A DNA stretch of 55,646 nucleotides from an uncultured beta proteobacterium (GTDB lineage: Bacteria > Pseudomonadota > Gammaproteobacteria > Burkholderiales > Burkholderiaceae): NCBI GenBank assembly GCA_903867305.1, contig CAIPQU010000007.1:1-55646 (forward strand). Direction: 5' to 3'. This document shows, piece by piece, positions 1-9,154 of the stretch. A program made the position numbers and the translations under genes. Under the pieces are notes generated by a model. It searched no databases and was not told the DNA's origin. It worked only from the letters and a program-made list of their open reading frames with translations. Every line of letters begins with the position of its first letter. Positions within the stretch are counted from its first letter, which is position 1.

Positions 1-556
1 CGTTATCTAGCCGAATTGCTTTAGGTAGGCCATAAATCTCTTCTAATTGTTCAAGTGTTCGGACTACTCGGGCTGCCGGTAAACTAAGATCGATCTCGAT
101 TGCTAATACTTCCCGGTTGGATTCATCAATGACATTCAAAGTTCTAAAGGCTCTGCCGTAATACAAAGTGTCATACATAAAATCTAGCGCCCAAATGGTA
201 TTGGCTTCATTAGGTGCAATAAGAGGTTGCTTGATGATCTTAGGAAGCCTCTTTTTCGTTCTTCTGGGTAAGTTCAAGCCCATTTCCTTATAAACACGCC
301 ATACACGTTTATGATTCCAAGTAGCACCTTGATTACGAAGATACGCAAAACATAGCCCAAAACCCCAACGGCCATTTTTACCAACTACTTGATTTAAGCA
401 GTCGATGATCGGCTGATCCTTCTCGTGGCTCGTTTGAGGACGTTTGTAAAACGTGGCGCGCGACAGACCAACGGCCGAGCATGCCACACGAACGGGTAAA
501 CCTTCTTCGCCAACCAAGTAATCTGCAGCTTCTCGTTTACCCGTTGGCGTTAAAGC
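1..556 (-). CDS. IS3-family transposase OrfB (DDE integrase domain), 3' end missing
   Basis: Translation of the minus strand from the slippery site gives an open frame of about 185 residues running off the window. An HTH_21-like segment (SRATFYKR, near 460) is followed by the rve integrase core with [10 protein letters not shown] and, at the edge, IRLDN. These correspond to the first two acidic residues of the DDE triad. No ribosome binding site or ATG is needed because OrfB is normally made as an OrfA-OrfB fusion by -1 frameshifting. No stop or frameshift is seen in the visible part, so the element could be active. The final Glu and C-terminus lie outside the window. Confidence 0.88.
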
Positions 557-816
557 TTTTTTTCGATTAAGTTCTTGAGCGCTCGGTTATCTCTAGAAAG
601 CTCAGCAACCATCGTTTTATATTCAGATAACTGCTGCTCTAAATCTTTCATACGCTTTAACTCAGACGCCTCTAGTCCACTGTATTTAGATCGCCATTTA
701 TAAAATGTACCCTGACTAATCCCGTGTGTTCTTAAAATATCTGCAATGGGGATACCGCCTTCAGACTCTTTCAAAATACTAACTATTTGGCTTTCGCTAA
801 ACCTTGATTTCTTCAT
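550..816 (-). CDS. IS3-family transposase OrfA (helix-turn-helix)
   Basis: 88 residues. The N-terminal half is a transposase_8/HTH domain ([16 protein letters not shown], then an [10 protein letters not shown] recognition helix). The C-terminal half is a leucine-zipper-like coiled coil ([20 protein letters not shown]), which in this family mediates OrfA/OrfAB oligomerisation and binding to the terminal repeats. The ATG at 816 follows an AGGAGG-type site (minus strand AACAGGAGGTTGT), so initiation should be efficient. The frame ends 6 nt beyond an A-AAA-AAG heptamer. OrfA alone usually regulates transposition, while the frameshifted fusion is the transposase. Confidence 0.9.
   Translation of the reverse strand: MKKSRFSESQIVSILKESEGGIPIADILRTHGISQGTFYKWRSKYSGLEASELKRMKDLEQQLSEYKTMVAELSRDNRALKNLIEKKL
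556..562 (-). promoter_or_regulatory. A-AAA-AAG -1 ribosomal frameshift site
   Basis: On the minus strand the orfA frame reads GA-A|AA-A|AA-G, giving a canonical A AAA AAG slippery heptamer in the correct phase, two codons before the orfA stop at 550-552. A shift back by one base enters the long orfB frame directly. This heptamer is the known frameshift signal of many IS3 elements. Confidence 0.8.
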
Positions 817-870
817 ACAACCTCCTGTTATTAATATGCCACAAATAACAGAAAATTCAACTTCTAAATA

Positions 871-894
871 GTTTACTTTTTAGGGGGTACTACA
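871..894. repeat. Terminal inverted repeat of the IS (one copy in window)
   Basis: The sequence between orfA and the Nif11-type gene ends in AGGGGGTACTACA on the plus strand, read TGTAGTACCCCCT from the element outwards. A CCCC-rich end starting TG is usual for this IS group. The partner repeat is outside the window, so the exact boundary is inferred. Confidence 0.6.
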
Positions 895-980
895 CTTTGG
901 ATGCGGTGTTTTTTTAGTATTTTTCAATATTAGAAAATCTTTTATTATTTGAACCCAGTTTTGGGATTTAAGGAGCAGAT

Positions 981-1232
981 ATGAGCATTGCAGAAATCGA
1001 ACGTTTTTTTAAAGATATTGAATCAAGTCGTGAGCTAGAAGAAGTAGTTAATACTGCTGAAGGCTCTGTTGAAAAACTCGTGGAGTTAGTCAAGCCCAAA
1101 GGTTATGATTTTTCAGTAGAGGAAGCTAAAGCACATTTTGCCAGTCAGGGAGACTCTGATGAGTTGCAAGATTGGGAACTTGACTCTGTTGCAGGTGGAG
1201 TTTCTATGGCAGTTTGGAGAAGATTTCACTAA
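981..1232 (+). CDS. Nif11-like leader peptide / putative RiPP precursor
   Basis: 83 residues. The first ~55 match the Nif11 leader domain pattern (SIAEIERFFKDIE at the start, GYDFSVEEAKAHF near residue 42-55). An acidic stretch then leads to ELDSVAGG at about residues 66-73, the double-glycine motif that peptidase-ABC exporters cut in nitrile-hydratase/Nif11 leader RiPPs. The predicted core is only VSMAVWRRFH. A strong AAGGAG site lies 6 nt upstream, and a rho-independent terminator follows at once, so it is a single-gene unit. No modification enzyme or exporter is present here, and the IS ends 86 bp upstream. Family assignment is confident; a secreted peptide product is inference. Confidence 0.8.
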   Translation: MSIAEIERFFKDIESSRELEEVVNTAEGSVEKLVELVKPKGYDFSVEEAKAHFASQGDSDELQDWELDSVAGGVSMAVWRRFH

Positions 1233-1267
1233 TCTTGTGTTTTAAAAGCTTTTTTGTTGCTATAACT

Positions 1268-1305
1268 AAACCATCTAAATTCCTCAGGAATTAGATGGTT
1301 TTTTT
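1268..1305 (+). terminator. Rho-independent terminator after the Nif11-type gene
   Basis: Stem ACCATCTAAATTCC / GGAATTAGATGGT with one bulged A and a TCA loop, followed by seven T residues. It lies 35 nt after the stop of the Nif11-type gene and just before the convergent DUF1178 gene. It may partly serve the opposite strand, which has a weaker T tract. Confidence 0.85.
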
Positions 1306-1313
1306 GATGAGAT

Positions 1314-1814
1314 TTATTGAAGTGTATTTTTTAACGATGGTGGAACTGGAAGTGAATAAACTTCGATTCCTTCATCCATCAACTCTGCCGCTTCATCCGC
1401 GCTAGTGATCCCCCGAATACTTCGCTCTGGGGATTCTTTATAATGAATTTTACGAGCCTCTTCAGCAAAAGAAGATCCGACATCTTCTGTTTTTTCCATA
1501 ATCTCACGCACTACTTGTAACATCATAGCTTGCATTTTTTCTTGAAAAACGATCTTTTGGGAAGGGCTTAAATGCATCGCATCATTCGTCTCAGGAAGTG
1601 CTAATGCGGTTTTTTCAAAAGCATTAAATGTGGAATTATCGTGATGATGTTTACCGCCAATATAAGGAGCAGAAGGCATCCTTGCTATTTCAACACTGTC
1701 ACACATAGGGCAACACAAGATCGAAGTTTTTTGCTGGGTAGTGAAATCATCCTCAGAACTAAACCAACCTTCAAATTGGTGATTTAAGGGGCAAGCTAAA
1801 TTGTAAACTTTCAT
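1314..1814 (-). CDS. DUF1178 family protein
   Basis: 166 residues. It begins with MKVYNLACPLNHQFEGWFSS and has a second pair CCPMC at residues 34-38, giving a C-x(n)-CxxC pattern resembling a small zinc ribbon. This N-terminus is diagnostic of DUF1178, a family of unknown function found in alpha- and betaproteobacteria. The C-terminal part is acidic and probably helical. It is the last gene in the direction of the nuo operon, 219 bp beyond the NUDIX gene, so it may have its own promoter. No function can be given beyond likely metal binding. Confidence 0.85.
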   Translation of the reverse strand: MKVYNLACPLNHQFEGWFSSEDDFTTQQKTSILCCPMCDSVEIARMPSAPYIGGKHHHDNSTFNAFEKTALALPETNDAMHLSPSQKIVFQEKMQAMMLQVVREIMEKTEDVGSSFAEEARKIHYKESPERSIRGITSADEAAELMDEGIEVYSLPVPPSLKNTLQ

Positions 1815-2033
1815 AATCTCTGTCTATAAATTTTATGTTTTGCTGCAAAAGGATATACGAATAGATATTCTATACAAAAAATAGAATCATGCTAAAAAAA
1901 CGACACTGTTACTTCATCATTCTAAAAATACAGAAATATTTACTCATACTTCTTATTACGTCACTTCACACATCTTCTTTAGTCATCTCATTTAAACAAA
2001 GATATCTTTTTAAAGGATACATTGCAAAAAGGA

Positions 2034-2633
2034 TTATGCGACCAATTGATTAAGGTAATCTTTTATCCAGTAGGTCCCTATAATCGTTTTAACATCCGTT
2101 ATGAAACCTTCTTTGATGAGTTTCTCAATCTCTTTTAACTCAGCCCCAAAAATATCCAGAAATTCTCCCTCATCGAGATGTTGACGAGTAAAAGTGAGGT
2201 CTTTAGCTAAATATATATCGATAAATTCGGTGGAGTGAGAAATAATCGGATGAATTTTTCCTAAAAAGACCCACTCTTCTGCAATAAAACCCGTCTCTTC
2301 TTCCAGTTCACGCTTGGCACATGTCAAAGAATCCTCAGCAAAATCAAGCTTACCTGCCGGAATTTCTATAAATGATTGATGCAGAGGATAACGATACTGT
2401 CTCTCTAACAAAATACGACCATCTGGCAACATCGGAATAATAGCTACAGCACCAGGATGAATTAAATACTCGCGGCCAGCTTCTTTACCATCAGGAAGCA
2501 TCACACGATCCTGAATCAGTTTTAGATAATATCCTCGATAGACCTCTTTACTATTGATCTGAGTTTCTTTTAAATGATCATCCCCAACGCTTAACTCTGT
2601 ATAGGTGGGAATGTATGGAAAACTCTCTGACAT
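2034..2633 (-). CDS. NUDIX hydrolase, ADP-ribose pyrophosphatase type
   Basis: 199 residues from the chosen start. The NUDIX box is complete: G-KLDFA-E-x7-RE-L-EE-E-TGF at about residues 91-113, preceded by ERQYRYP and EIPAGK, as in ADP-ribose diphosphatases. The likely reaction is ADP-ribose to AMP plus ribose 5-phosphate; related sugar nucleotides cannot be excluded. The start at 2633 is chosen because its ATG overlaps the nuoN stop as TAATG, a translational coupling signal. A longer frame from 2669 would overlap nuoN further. Its place behind the NADH dehydrogenase genes suggests a housekeeping role for NAD breakdown products. Confidence 0.87.
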   Translation of the reverse strand: MSESFPYIPTYTELSVGDDHLKETQINSKEVYRGYYLKLIQDRVMLPDGKEAGREYLIHPGAVAIIPMLPDGRILLERQYRYPLHQSFIEIPAGKLDFAEDSLTCAKRELEEETGFIAEEWVFLGKIHPIISHSTEFIDIYLAKDLTFTRQHLDEGEFLDIFGAELKEIEKLIKEGFITDVKTIIGTYWIKDYLNQLVA

Positions 2634-4117
2634 TAACCTTGGAGAGTAATACGCATGGCATTCAAGCACAGCGTTGTCAAGAAAGCAGGAAAAATTCCTG
2701 CCAAAAGAATAAATAATCCATTCAGGGTCAGAATGCCCTTAGCAAATCCTTGGCCTTCCAATAAAGTATTATCCGTTGGCTCTTCAAAGTACATGGTCTT
2801 CACAATTCTTAAATAATAAAAAGCACCAATTAATGAAGCAAGGACAGCAAAAACTGACAACCAGATATATCCGGCATCGACTAAGGATTCTAAGATCGAT
2901 AATTTAGCGATAAAGCCTACGGTAGGCGGAATGCCGGCTAAAGAGAACATGAGCAACAACATTATAAAAGCCATTAATGGGCTACGGCGATTTAACCCTT
3001 TCAAATCATCAATGGTTTCGCACTCAAATCCCTTTTTCGACAAAATCATCAAAAGTCCGAAGGTTCCTAAAGTAGACAATACATAGGTCACAGCATAAAA
3101 GAACGCAGCACTATAAGCATGCTCGTCATAAACCGATAAAAAGCCCAGCAACATAAAGCCCATATGGGAAATTGTTGAATAAGCTAACATCCGCTTGATG
3201 TTCGTCTGCGCTATCGCAGCTAAATTACCAATGACTAATGATGCCATTGCTAGGAAAATTAAAATTGGTTGCCAATCTGCTTGCAAGGGTTGCAATCCCC
3301 CCACCAATAATCTAAAAGTGATCGCAAAAGCAGCAATCTTCGGAGCACCACCAATTAATAAGGTAACCGAGGTGGGAGCACCATCATAAACATCGGGTAC
3401 CCACATATGAAATGGAGCAGCGCCTAATTTGAAGGCAAGTCCAGCTAACAAAAATACGATTCCAAAGGCAAGCACTAAACGCATCACAGGCTCGTTGTTG
3501 GTGACTCGCAAGATATCGTCTAAAGCAAGAGATCCGGTAGCGCCATAAATCATGGACATTCCATACAGTAAGAACCCAGAGGATAACGCGCCTAAAATAA
3601 AGTACTTCATGCCAGCCTCAATACCTCTTGGAAAATTGGGGCGCATAGCTGTAAGGGTATACGTCGACAACGCTAATAACTCAAGTCCAAGATACAAGGT
3701 GAGCATATTCGCGCCGGAGATCATGACGAACTGACCGAGTAGCGCCAACAATACAAGTGCTATATAGTCGACGCGAAACAAATCGCGATCTTGCATATAT
3801 TGCTTGGAGTATATGAGGGTGACCATCACCGCAATACTAGATACCGACTTTAATACATTGGATAAAGGATCTATTGAATACAATCCATTCATAATCATTT
3901 GTGGTATGTCACCAACTCGAATCGCAAACATGATGGCCAAAACGAAGAGAGTGACAATGGCCATCCGGTAAGAAAGGGCTGCTCCACGTGGTGTATAAAA
4001 AACATCTTCGTCAGTTGATAAAGTCTCTTTAAGAAACGGTGTAACTAACAACATAAAACAAATTACCAGTAAGAGAATTAACTCTGGCAAAATTTCTATA
4101 AGGTCAAGGGCTTGCAT
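2633..4117 (-). CDS. nuoN: NADH-quinone oxidoreductase subunit N
   Basis: 494 residues with about 14 hydrophobic helices. It is one of the three antiporter-like proton-pumping subunits of complex I in the inner membrane. The Proton_antipo_M domain spans about residues 125-425. Family hallmarks are the conserved Glu helix ([13 protein letters not shown]), the [20 protein letters not shown] segment and the [14 protein letters not shown] motif with the pump lysines. Length is normal (about 485 in E. coli). It lies 14 bp after nuoM and overlaps the NUDIX start by one base. Identity follows from motifs and from being last of a complete nuo series. Confidence 0.97.
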   Translation of the reverse strand: MQALDLIEILPELILLLVICFMLLVTPFLKETLSTDEDVFYTPRGAALSYRMAIVTLFVLAIMFAIRVGDIPQMIMNGLYSIDPLSNVLKSVSSIAVMVTLIYSKQYMQDRDLFRVDYIALVLLALLGQFVMISGANMLTLYLGLELLALSTYTLTAMRPNFPRGIEAGMKYFILGALSSGFLLYGMSMIYGATGSLALDDILRVTNNEPVMRLVLAFGIVFLLAGLAFKLGAAPFHMWVPDVYDGAPTSVTLLIGGAPKIAAFAITFRLLVGGLQPLQADWQPILIFLAMASLVIGNLAAIAQTNIKRMLAYSTISHMGFMLLGFLSVYDEHAYSAAFFYAVTYVLSTLGTFGLLMILSKKGFECETIDDLKGLNRRSPLMAFIMLLLMFSLAGIPPTVGFIAKLSILESLVDAGYIWLSVFAVLASLIGAFYYLRIVKTMYFEEPTDNTLLEGQGFAKGILTLNGLFILLAGIFPAFLTTLCLNAMRITLQG

Positions 4118-4131
4118 GTTAGTTCCAGTTC

Positions 4132-5598
4132 TTATATCTTCGAGATCGCGACATGTTTGAGTAAGTCAATGGCCGCTGGATGAATCAAATCAGTAAACAC
4201 TTTTGGATAAACGCCCATACCAATTGTCAGTATTGCAAGGAGTCCTAAAATCAGATACTCACGTGAATTAATGTCAGTCAACTCAGCAACATGAGCATTA
4301 GTGATCTCGCCAAAAAAGACTCTCTTGACCATCCATAATGAATATGCAGCACCTAAAATGAGTGCGGTTGCCACTAAAAATCCAATCTTAAAGTCATAAT
4401 CGACGGCACCTAAAATAACCATAAACTCACCAACAAATCCTGATGTCGCTGGAAGTCCACAATTAGCCATTGCAAATAAAACAGCAAAGACTGCAAACTT
4501 GGGCATTGAGTTCACAACACCACCGTAATCAGCTATTTTTCGTGTATGCATCCGATCATATAAAACACCAATCGAGAAGAACATCGCACCAGATATAAAT
4601 CCATGTGAAATCATCTGTACAATTCCACCTTCAATCCCCATGGGATTAAAAATAAAAAAGCCTAAAGTGACAAACCCCATATGCGCAATCGAAGAATACG
4701 CTACTAGCTTTTTCATATCTTGTTGAACAAGAGCCACTAAGCCAACATAAATCACTGCAATAAGTGATAAGGTGATGATGAATGGTCCCAAATATTGACT
4801 TGCGTCAGGTGCTATCGGCAATGAGAATCTTAGAAAACCATAAGCTCCCAATTTCAACATAATGGCTGCTAAAACAATCGATCCGCCAGTAGGCGCTTCC
4901 ACGTGGGCATCCGGTAACCAAGTATGTACAGGCCACATAGGAACTTTGACCGCAAACGCCATTAAGAAAGCAAAGAAGATCAACACCTGTTCTTTGAAGC
5001 TTAATTTGGCGTTATGCCACTCAAGGATACTGAAAGTGTCAGTTGCATTATATAAATACAAAATTGCAATCAGGGTCAACAAAGATCCCATCAAGGTATA
5101 TAAGAAAAATTTGAAAGCTGCATAAATTCGATTCTTACCACCCCAGACACCAATAATGATATACATCGGAATCAACGTTGCTTCAAAAAATACGTAAAAC
5201 AAAAGTCCATCTAAAGCGACAAAAACACCAATCATGATGCCTGACAAAATCAGGAAAGCAGCCATGTATTGCGCAACGCGATCTTGAATCACTTCCCAAC
5301 CAGCCAACACAACGATGATTGTGATGAAAGCTGTTAGAACAACGAACCATACAGAAATACCATCAACCCCCAAGTGATAATTTAAATCATACCGAGCCAC
5401 CCAAGAAACGTTTTCAACAAATTGCATTCCAATCACGGCAGTATCAAAATCAATAATTAATGGCAAGGTAATCAGAAAACTAAGGATGGAGGCAAATAAA
5501 GCCATCCAGCGAACGTATGAACGACTACCGTCTGAACCACTACCTAAAATCACCAATCCGAAAAAAATCGGCATCCAAATTGCTAAAGATAAAATCAT
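4132..5598 (-). CDS. nuoM: NADH-quinone oxidoreductase subunit M
   Basis: 488 residues from Met at 5598. The open frame extends to 5649, but that would overlap nuoL and put a non-family peptide before [13 protein letters not shown]. It is an antiporter-like subunit of the complex I membrane arm. Seen motifs are [12 protein letters not shown] (TM5 glutamate), [22 protein letters not shown] and [19 protein letters not shown] (channel lysines). About 14 membrane helices. The start is 11 bp after nuoL, so it is co-transcribed with nuoL and nuoN. Length matches the family. Confidence 0.96.
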   Translation of the reverse strand: MILSLAIWMPIFFGLVILGSGSDGSRSYVRWMALFASILSFLITLPLIIDFDTAVIGMQFVENVSWVARYDLNYHLGVDGISVWFVVLTAFITIIVVLAGWEVIQDRVAQYMAAFLILSGIMIGVFVALDGLLFYVFFEATLIPMYIIIGVWGGKNRIYAAFKFFLYTLMGSLLTLIAILYLYNATDTFSILEWHNAKLSFKEQVLIFFAFLMAFAVKVPMWPVHTWLPDAHVEAPTGGSIVLAAIMLKLGAYGFLRFSLPIAPDASQYLGPFIITLSLIAVIYVGLVALVQQDMKKLVAYSSIAHMGFVTLGFFIFNPMGIEGGIVQMISHGFISGAMFFSIGVLYDRMHTRKIADYGGVVNSMPKFAVFAVLFAMANCGLPATSGFVGEFMVILGAVDYDFKIGFLVATALILGAAYSLWMVKRVFFGEITNAHVAELTDINSREYLILGLLAILTIGMGVYPKVFTDLIHPAAIDLLKHVAISKI

Positions 5599-5608
5599 GT
5601 CCGGCCGT

Positions 5609-7669
5609 TTAAGGAATTGAACCCAAATGGGTAAAAAGTATCCATGCAATTAAACCAACTACACCAATAATCATGGCGAAAGCATAGTGGTATAAGTACC
5701 CAGATTGAAAATGTCTGACTAATATCGAAAACCAATTGACTAATTTGGCACTGCCATTGACGACAAGGCCATCAATGATCGATTGATCCCCACCCTTCCA
5801 AAAACCATTTCCAATAATCTGTGCGCCTCGCGCAAAGAATGCTTGGTTGAAATCATCTAAGTAATATTTGTTATCCAACACGTTTTTAATGGGTGCAAAA
5901 ATAATAGCTAATTTTGCAGGGATTTCAGGTTTGACTAAATAGAACAGCGCTGCGGTGATGACCCCCATTAACGCTAAACCAAGAACGGGTGAACTCAGCG
6001 AATGAATCGCCATTGCTTGAGCCCCATGAAAGGCGATCGCTAACGCTTCCATGGCTGGATGCGCATTTAAATCAATGGCAATAGAATCCTCAAAGAAACC
6101 ACCAAATAACATCGGTTCAATCGTGAAATAACCAATCAAGGCAGATGGAATCGCCAACATAATTAGTGGAAATGTGACCACCCATGGTGACTCATGTGGT
6201 TTTTGTCCTGGAGCCAAGCCATGGTGCTCATGTACATGATCGTCTTGGTCATCGTGATGCTCTTCATGTTGGTCGTGATGCTCAAGACCAAAACGCTCTT
6301 TTCCATGAAAAACCAAAAAATACATCCTGAAAGAATAAAATGCTGTGACAAATACACCAACCATCACGGAAAAATACGCAAAGCTCGATCCATAAATATG
6401 ACTTTCTGCTACAGCCTCAATGATGGAGTCTTTTGAATAAAATCCTGAGAAGAACGGAGTTCCAATCAAAGCCAAACTCCCAATGAGAGATGTAATCCAG
6501 GTGATCGGCATGTATTTTCGTAAACCACCCATATTGCGCATGTCCTGATCATGATGCATTCCCATAATGACACTACCTGCACCTAAAAACAAAAGTGCTT
6601 TGAAAAATGCATGTGTCATGAGATGAAAAATAGCCACTGGGTAGGCCGACACACCCAGTGCAACTGTCATATAACCTAATTGTGACAAAGTTGAATAAGC
6701 AACTACCCGTTTGATATCCGTTTGCACAATACCTAAAAGTCCCATAAAAAGTGCTGTGATGGATCCAATGATCAAAATAAACGAGAGCGCTGTTTCCGAT
6801 AACTCAAAAAAGGGCGACATTCTAGAGACCATAAAGATACCTGCCGTCACCATGGTGGCGGCATGAATCAATGCAGAGATCGGTGTGGGGCCTTCCATCG
6901 AATCAGGTAACCAAACATGCAATGGAAATTGGGCAGATTTACCCATCGCTCCAACAAACAAACAAATACACGCAACTGTCATAAGGCCCCAACTAGTGCC
7001 TGGCAAAGTTTGTGCCGCGATATTTTCTGCTTGGCCAAATGCCTCTTGATAATCCATCGTCCCTGTATTGGCCAAAATTAAGCCAATGCCGAGAATAAAT
7101 CCAAAATCACCGACGCGATTGACTAAGAAAGCTTTCATATTGGCAAAGATCGCGGTTTTCTTGGTATACCAAAACCCAATCAATAAATACGATACCAACC
7201 CAACCGCTTCCCAGCCAAAAAATAACTGTAGAAAGTTATTGCTCATGACGAGCATTAACATCGCAAAGGTAAATAATGAAATATAGGAGAAAAAGCGGTT
7301 ATAGCCTTCATCCTCTTCCATGTAACCGATGGTGTAAATATGAACCATTAAGGAGACGAAGGTCACAACGACCATCATCATGGCTGATAGTGGATCAATT
7401 AAAAATCCAATCGGTAAAACCAACTCATTGCCTAAGCGCATCCACTCATAAATATTACCGTTAAATCTTGCGCCACTATACACATCAACCAATACATTGA
7501 TTGATAAGCCACAAGCTACAGCCACGCCTAAAATTGTGATGCGGTGGCAAGCCTTACGACCTAATTGATTACCCATGAATTTTGTGCCAAAAAATCCTGC
7601 AAGCATTGCTCCAATCAATGGCGCTAATGGAATCAGGATTAAGAGAAATGGGTTTAAAGTTGGTGCCAT
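5609..7669 (-). CDS. nuoL: NADH-quinone oxidoreductase subunit L
   Basis: 686 residues, the distal antiporter-like pump subunit of complex I with the long lateral helix at the C-terminus. It contains an N-terminal Proton_antipo_N region (residues 70-120), GWEAVGLVSYLLIGFW (TM5 Glu), GKSAQFPLHVWLPDSMEGPT and DIKRVVAYSTLSQLGYM. Between predicted helices at about residues 460-485 lies a loop rich in His, Asp and Glu (HHDQHEEHHDDQDDHVHEHH), absent from E. coli NuoL as I recall it. It is 25 bp behind nuoK. The C-terminal ~80 residues contain the hydrophobic anchor. Confidence 0.97.
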   Translation of the reverse strand: MAPTLNPFLLILIPLAPLIGAMLAGFFGTKFMGNQLGRKACHRITILGVAVACGLSINVLVDVYSGARFNGNIYEWMRLGNELVLPIGFLIDPLSAMMMVVVTFVSLMVHIYTIGYMEEDEGYNRFFSYISLFTFAMLMLVMSNNFLQLFFGWEAVGLVSYLLIGFWYTKKTAIFANMKAFLVNRVGDFGFILGIGLILANTGTMDYQEAFGQAENIAAQTLPGTSWGLMTVACICLFVGAMGKSAQFPLHVWLPDSMEGPTPISALIHAATMVTAGIFMVSRMSPFFELSETALSFILIIGSITALFMGLLGIVQTDIKRVVAYSTLSQLGYMTVALGVSAYPVAIFHLMTHAFFKALLFLGAGSVIMGMHHDQDMRNMGGLRKYMPITWITSLIGSLALIGTPFFSGFYSKDSIIEAVAESHIYGSSFAYFSVMVGVFVTAFYSFRMYFLVFHGKERFGLEHHDQHEEHHDDQDDHVHEHHGLAPGQKPHESPWVVTFPLIMLAIPSALIGYFTIEPMLFGGFFEDSIAIDLNAHPAMEALAIAFHGAQAMAIHSLSSPVLGLALMGVITAALFYLVKPEIPAKLAIIFAPIKNVLDNKYYLDDFNQAFFARGAQIIGNGFWKGGDQSIIDGLVVNGSAKLVNWFSILVRHFQSGYLYHYAFAMIIGVVGLIAWILFTHLGSIP

Positions 7670-7694
7670 AATGTTTTCTATATAAATAAACCGA

Positions 7695-8000
7695 TTAACC
7701 TTTTAACTGTCCAAGATCTTCCGTACTCACCGTATCACTGCTGCGGAATAAGATCACTAAGATAGCTAAACCAATAGCCGCCTCAGCAGCAGCTACTGTC
7801 AAAATAAAGAAAACAAATACCTGACCTAGCATATCTCCCAAATAATGAGAAAAAGCTATAAAGTTGGTATTCACTGCCAAAAGCATGAGCTCAATCGACA
7901 TCAATAAAACAATAATGTTTTTGCGATTTAAAAATATGCCAATAATACCAATGGCAAATAACATCGATGCAAGTACTAAATAGTGGGCAAGAGTAATCAT
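7695..8000 (-). CDS. nuoK: NADH-quinone oxidoreductase subunit K
   Basis: 101 residues with three membrane helices, the usual size for NuoK. The conserved membrane glutamates appear in [13 protein letters not shown] and in the [11 protein letters not shown] helix; these belong to the proton path between the quinone site and the antiporter subunits. Its ATG overlaps the nuoJ stop as TAATG, implying translational coupling. Confidence 0.97.
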   Translation of the reverse strand: MITLAHYLVLASMLFAIGIIGIFLNRKNIIVLLMSIELMLLAVNTNFIAFSHYLGDMLGQVFVFFILTVAAAEAAIGLAILVILFRSSDTVSTEDLGQLKG

Positions 8001-8626
8001 TATTTTTTTCCTATCTGACGATGTTCATTTTCAGAATCCATCGTCACAATCCGAATCCTGTCACTAACTTTCGTCCGAATTTGTGCCGCAATATCTTGTG
8101 TCTTATGATCTTTACGACGACGTAAGGTCAACGCTACCGCAGCAATGATAGCGACTAATAAAATAATTCCAGCAATCTCGAAATTAAAAACATATTCACC
8201 ATAAATCATTTTTCCAAGACTCATGGTGTTACTTTCACCTTCTGGTGTGAGCTTAGGCATTGGATAAACCGTACCTATAAAACCCCGAACAAGCACTAGT
8301 GTCATTTCAGCCACAATCACTGCCCCCACTAAAGAGGCTAGTGGAATGAATTGTTTAAACTGACTTCGTAAATGAGATACATCCAAATCCAGCATCATCA
8401 CGACGAATAAGAATAAAACCATTACCGCACCAACATAAACCAAAATGAGGGCAATGGATAAAAATTCCGCTTCAAGTAACATCCAGATTCCAGCAGCATT
8501 AAAAAATGCTAATACTAAAAATAAGGCTGCATGTATCGGATTTTTTGCAGTAATGACTTTCAATGCTGAAATGACCAGCACTGTTGCAAAACTATAAAAA
8601 AATAATAAGGTCGGATTAAATGGCAT
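8000..8626 (-). CDS. nuoJ: NADH-quinone oxidoreductase subunit J
   Basis: 208 residues from Met at 8626 ([11 protein letters not shown]). The open frame upstream to 8686 would overlap nuoI and adds a lysine-rich peptide not expected in the family. Five membrane helices are visible. The conserved TM3 stretch [20 protein letters not shown] carries the pi-bulge region with Tyr and Gly. A hydrophilic, charged tail of about 40 residues follows the last helix. It starts 10 bp after nuoI and is coupled to nuoK. Confidence 0.95.
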   Translation of the reverse strand: MPFNPTLLFFYSFATVLVISALKVITAKNPIHAALFLVLAFFNAAGIWMLLEAEFLSIALILVYVGAVMVLFLFVVMMLDLDVSHLRSQFKQFIPLASLVGAVIVAEMTLVLVRGFIGTVYPMPKLTPEGESNTMSLGKMIYGEYVFNFEIAGIILLVAIIAAVALTLRRRKDHKTQDIAAQIRTKVSDRIRIVTMDSENEHRQIGKK

Positions 8627-8636
8627 AAATAATTTC

Positions 8637-9128
8637 TTAACGATATTTAGCGTCAGCGGTTTTATTGGCAGCAATTTCTTTTTCAAACTGATCGCCTACA
8701 GCTAATAACATGTCTTTGGTGAAATAAAGGTCGCCACGTTTTTCGCCATGATATTCATGGATGTGGGTCTCAACAATCGCATCGACAGGACAAGCCTCTT
8801 CACAAAAGCCACAAAAGATGCATTTTGTTAAGTCAATATCGTAACGAGAAGTTCGGCGGGTACCATCATCTCTTAAATCGGATTCAATGGTGATGGCCAT
8901 GGCTGGACATACCGCTTCACACATTTTACAGGCAATGCAACGCTCCTCCCCGTTGGGGTAACGACGCAAAGCATGCAAACCTCTAAACCGAGGAGACATT
9001 GGAGTCTTCTCTTCTGGGTACTGAACCGTTACTTTGGGTTGAAATAAATAACGCCCCGTTAAGCCCATCCCCTTAAATACCTCTTTTAAGAGCAAGCTAT
9101 TTAAAAATTCTTTCATTTGATTTAACAT
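8637..9128 (-). CDS. nuoI: NADH-quinone oxidoreductase subunit I (two 4Fe-4S clusters)
   Basis: 163 residues. Two ferredoxin motifs are complete: [12 protein letters not shown] (about residues 61-72) and [12 protein letters not shown] (about 100-111). They bind clusters N6a and N6b, which carry electrons from the peripheral arm towards N2 in NuoB. The N-terminal amphipathic helix anchors it to the membrane arm. It lies 26 bp downstream of nuoH. Length is typical of betaproteobacterial and mitochondrial-type (TYKY) subunits. Confidence 0.97.
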   Translation of the reverse strand: MLNQMKEFLNSLLLKEVFKGMGLTGRYLFQPKVTVQYPEEKTPMSPRFRGLHALRRYPNGEERCIACKMCEAVCPAMAITIESDLRDDGTRRTSRYDIDLTKCIFCGFCEEACPVDAIVETHIHEYHGEKRGDLYFTKDMLLAVGDQFEKEIAANKTADAKYR

Positions 9129-9154
9129 AATTTATTCTGCCTCACGAAGGTTGA

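Larger units (their letters stand above)
1..894 (-). mobile_element. IS3-family insertion sequence, partial (cut by window start)
   Basis: Two overlapping transposase frames read leftward, orfA then orfB in the -1 frame, which is the IS3-family arrangement. The DDE core of orfB shows the first Asp (WALDFMYD) and the second (RLDN) before the window ends. The right terminus is placed at 894, where the minus strand reads TGTAGTACCCCCT, an end typical of the IS407-like branch of IS3. The other terminus lies outside the window, so target duplication and full length cannot be judged. The subgroup assignment is from memory of the family ends. Confidence 0.88.

Noticed and set aside
1889..2053. 54-codon plus-strand frame with a hydrophobic middle between DUF1178 and the NUDIX gene
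   Set aside because: No ribosome binding site, odd composition (Lys, Ile, Leu, Ser) as expected from AT-rich intergenic DNA, and it runs into the 3' end of the NUDIX gene on the other strand.
6194..6436. Met/Val/Leu-rich plus-strand frame that looks like a membrane peptide
   Set aside because: It is the complement of the His/Asp-rich loop of nuoL, which explains its composition.
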